In this document: positions 4,542 to 5,494 of the stretch, piece by piece
Layout: each line of letters begins with the position of its first letter
Numbering within the stretch: the stretch's first letter is position 1
Origin: UBA1049 sp964525815
GTDB lineage: Bacteria; Bacillota; Clostridia; Oscillospirales; CAG-382
Assembly (NCBI GenBank): GCA_964525815.1
Contig: CAZGJQ010000109.1
Coordinates: 1-5,494 of the forward strand
Direction of reading: 5' to 3'
DNA length: 5,494 nt
Program-made: the position numbers and the translations under genes
The notes under the pieces: model-generated
The model's database searches: none
The model's input: the letters and a program-made list of their open reading frames with translations, nothing else
What the model was told of the DNA's origin: nothing

Positions 4542-5494
4542 TTACTTAAGATAAGTAATAAATCGTCTTATTTCTTCTTCTCCGATTCCTCCGGCTTGCT
4601 TTAAATATTCAAACGGATACTTCGGAAAAGCTATACGACGAATAGACTGCTTATCGGGAGAAACGATTTTCGTAATCGCACCCGCTCCGCAGGCAAATAC
4701 GGTGGAAAACTCCTCCATCATAATAACATTGTACAGATTCTCATACCCTTCCCTTGCATAACCGGTGTTCTCGGCGTTTCCGACCGTATTCTTCTGTCTG
4801 TATAAATAATATGGCTTATACCCGTTGTTTGTCAACCTGTCATAAGCGATTGAAACGCACCTTTTAGCGGTCTCTCCCGCCGCATCATACAGTCCTTCCG
4901 CGTCAAAACGAAGCTGTGCGGCGTTTTTTATGCTCAGAGTATGCACGGTAATGTTTTCAAAATCCAGACCAATAATATCGGATAGGCTCTTCTCAAAGCC
5001 CCGAAGGCTGTCGCCGGGAAGACCCGCTATCAAATCAGCGTTTACGCAGCTGAAGCTAACCTTTTTCGCAGCCTCAACCGCCTCAAAAAAGCGGGAAACC
5101 GAGTGCTGCCTGCCGATTCTTCTCAAAACCTCATCGCTGGTGCTTTGGGGATTTATGCTTATTCTGTCAACTCCATGTGCTTTTAATACCGATAGTTTTT
5201 TATAATCGACGGTATCCGGTCGTCCCGCCTCAAAGGAGTACTCCTTTAAATCAGATAAATCAAAAACTCCGTTTATCTCTCCGAGCAAATCCTCAAGCTG
5301 TCCGCAGTCGAGAATGGAAGGGGTTCCGCCGCCGATATATATTGCTCCCAGCGATAAATCCAGCTCACTAATCAATTCGGCGGTGCTTTTTAGGTCGGCC
5401 TTTAGCCTCGTCAGATAATCGGGTATAAGCCCAAACAGCTTTTCGTTTGAATAAGACACAAAGGAGCAGTACCCGCATCTGGTGGGACAGAAGG
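4542..5494 (-). CDS. hemZ: HemZ-type radical SAM protein (coproporphyrinogen III oxidase-like), C-terminal part
   Basis: The reading frame is open from the right edge to TAA at 4544-4542, giving 316 visible residues, so the N-terminus lies outside the window. Right at the edge the frame reads F-C-P-T-R-C-G-Y-C-S-F, the C-x3-C-x2-C motif that binds the radical SAM 4Fe-4S cluster. Further marks are Y-I-G-G-G-T-P-S about 50 residues later (SAM binding), F-E-A-G-R-P-D-T, a D-R-I-S-I-N-P-Q segment, A-D-L-I-A-G-L-P-G-D, and the HemZ-like E-N-L-Y-N-V-I-M-M-E-E-F near the C-terminus. HemZ proteins are about 480-500 residues, so roughly a third is missing. The GTG at 5459 is internal, because it lies after the cysteine motif, and is not the start. 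HemZ is annotated as oxygen-independent coproporphyrinogen III oxidase (haem synthesis), but it lacks the extra cysteine of HemN after the motif, so the reaction remains inferred. Confidence 0.92.
   Translation of the reverse strand, partial: FCPTRCGYCSFVSYSNEKLFGLIPDYLTRLKADLKSTAELISELDLSLGAIYIGGGTPSILDCGQLEDLLGEINGVFDLSDLKEYSFEAGRPDTVDYKKLSVLKAHGVDRISINPQSTSDEVLRRIGRQHSVSRFFEAVEAAKKVSFSCVNADLIAGLPGDSLRGFEKSLSDIIGLDFENITVHTLSIKNAAQLRFDAEGLYDAAGETAKRCVSIAYDRLTNNGYKPYYLYRQKNTVGNAENTGYAREGYENLYNVIMMEEFSTVFACGAGAITKIVSPDKQSIRRIAFPKYPFEYLKQAGGIGEEEIRRFITYLK

Noticed and set aside
4542..5459. A 305-residue protein starting at GTG 5459
   Set aside because: The frame stays open upstream to the window edge and contains the essential C-x3-C-x2-C motif there, so the GTG is an internal valine codon.

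Overview
This window is a piece of the chromosome of an endospore-forming member of the Firmicutes, probably a Clostridia-type anaerobe. The reasons are the sporulation gene yabP, a SpoVB-type flippase, an RqcP (YabO) homologue and a HemZ-type radical SAM protein, all in an order close to the Bacillus subtilis yabM-yabN-yabO-yabP block. Base composition is moderate. A run of 10 N at 1379-1388 shows that this is a scaffolded draft or metagenomic assembly.

All seven genes lie on the minus strand, so transcription runs from high to low coordinates. In that order they are: hemZ (its 5' part lies beyond the window's right edge), a uridine-kinase-family nucleoside kinase, a SpoVB/MurJ-family flippase, mazG (interrupted by the N run), an HU nucleoid protein, rqcP, and yabP (only its first 53 codons are present; it runs off the left edge). 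The first four are packed with gaps of 23 and 5 nt and one 11-nt overlap, and look like one operon. The 166-nt gap before HU carries a good extended -10 sigma-A promoter, so HU has its own transcription start. The 157-nt gap between HU and rqcP holds three hairpins, one of them very GC-rich. These could separate the abundant HU message from the rqcP-yabP part.

The genes fall into two themes. One is housekeeping: tetrapyrrole-related radical SAM chemistry, nucleoside phosphorylation, nucleotide-pool cleaning by MazG, nucleoid packing by HU, and ribosome quality control by RqcP. The other is envelope and spore assembly: a lipid-linked precursor flippase and YabP, needed for cortex formation. 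I see no mobile element, CRISPR array, tRNA or rRNA gene, phage gene or defence system. The window is mostly a conserved core region. The points worth a second look are in the intergenic DNA around HU, the assembly gap in mazG, and the linkage of hemZ and a TGS-less kinase to the sporulation block.
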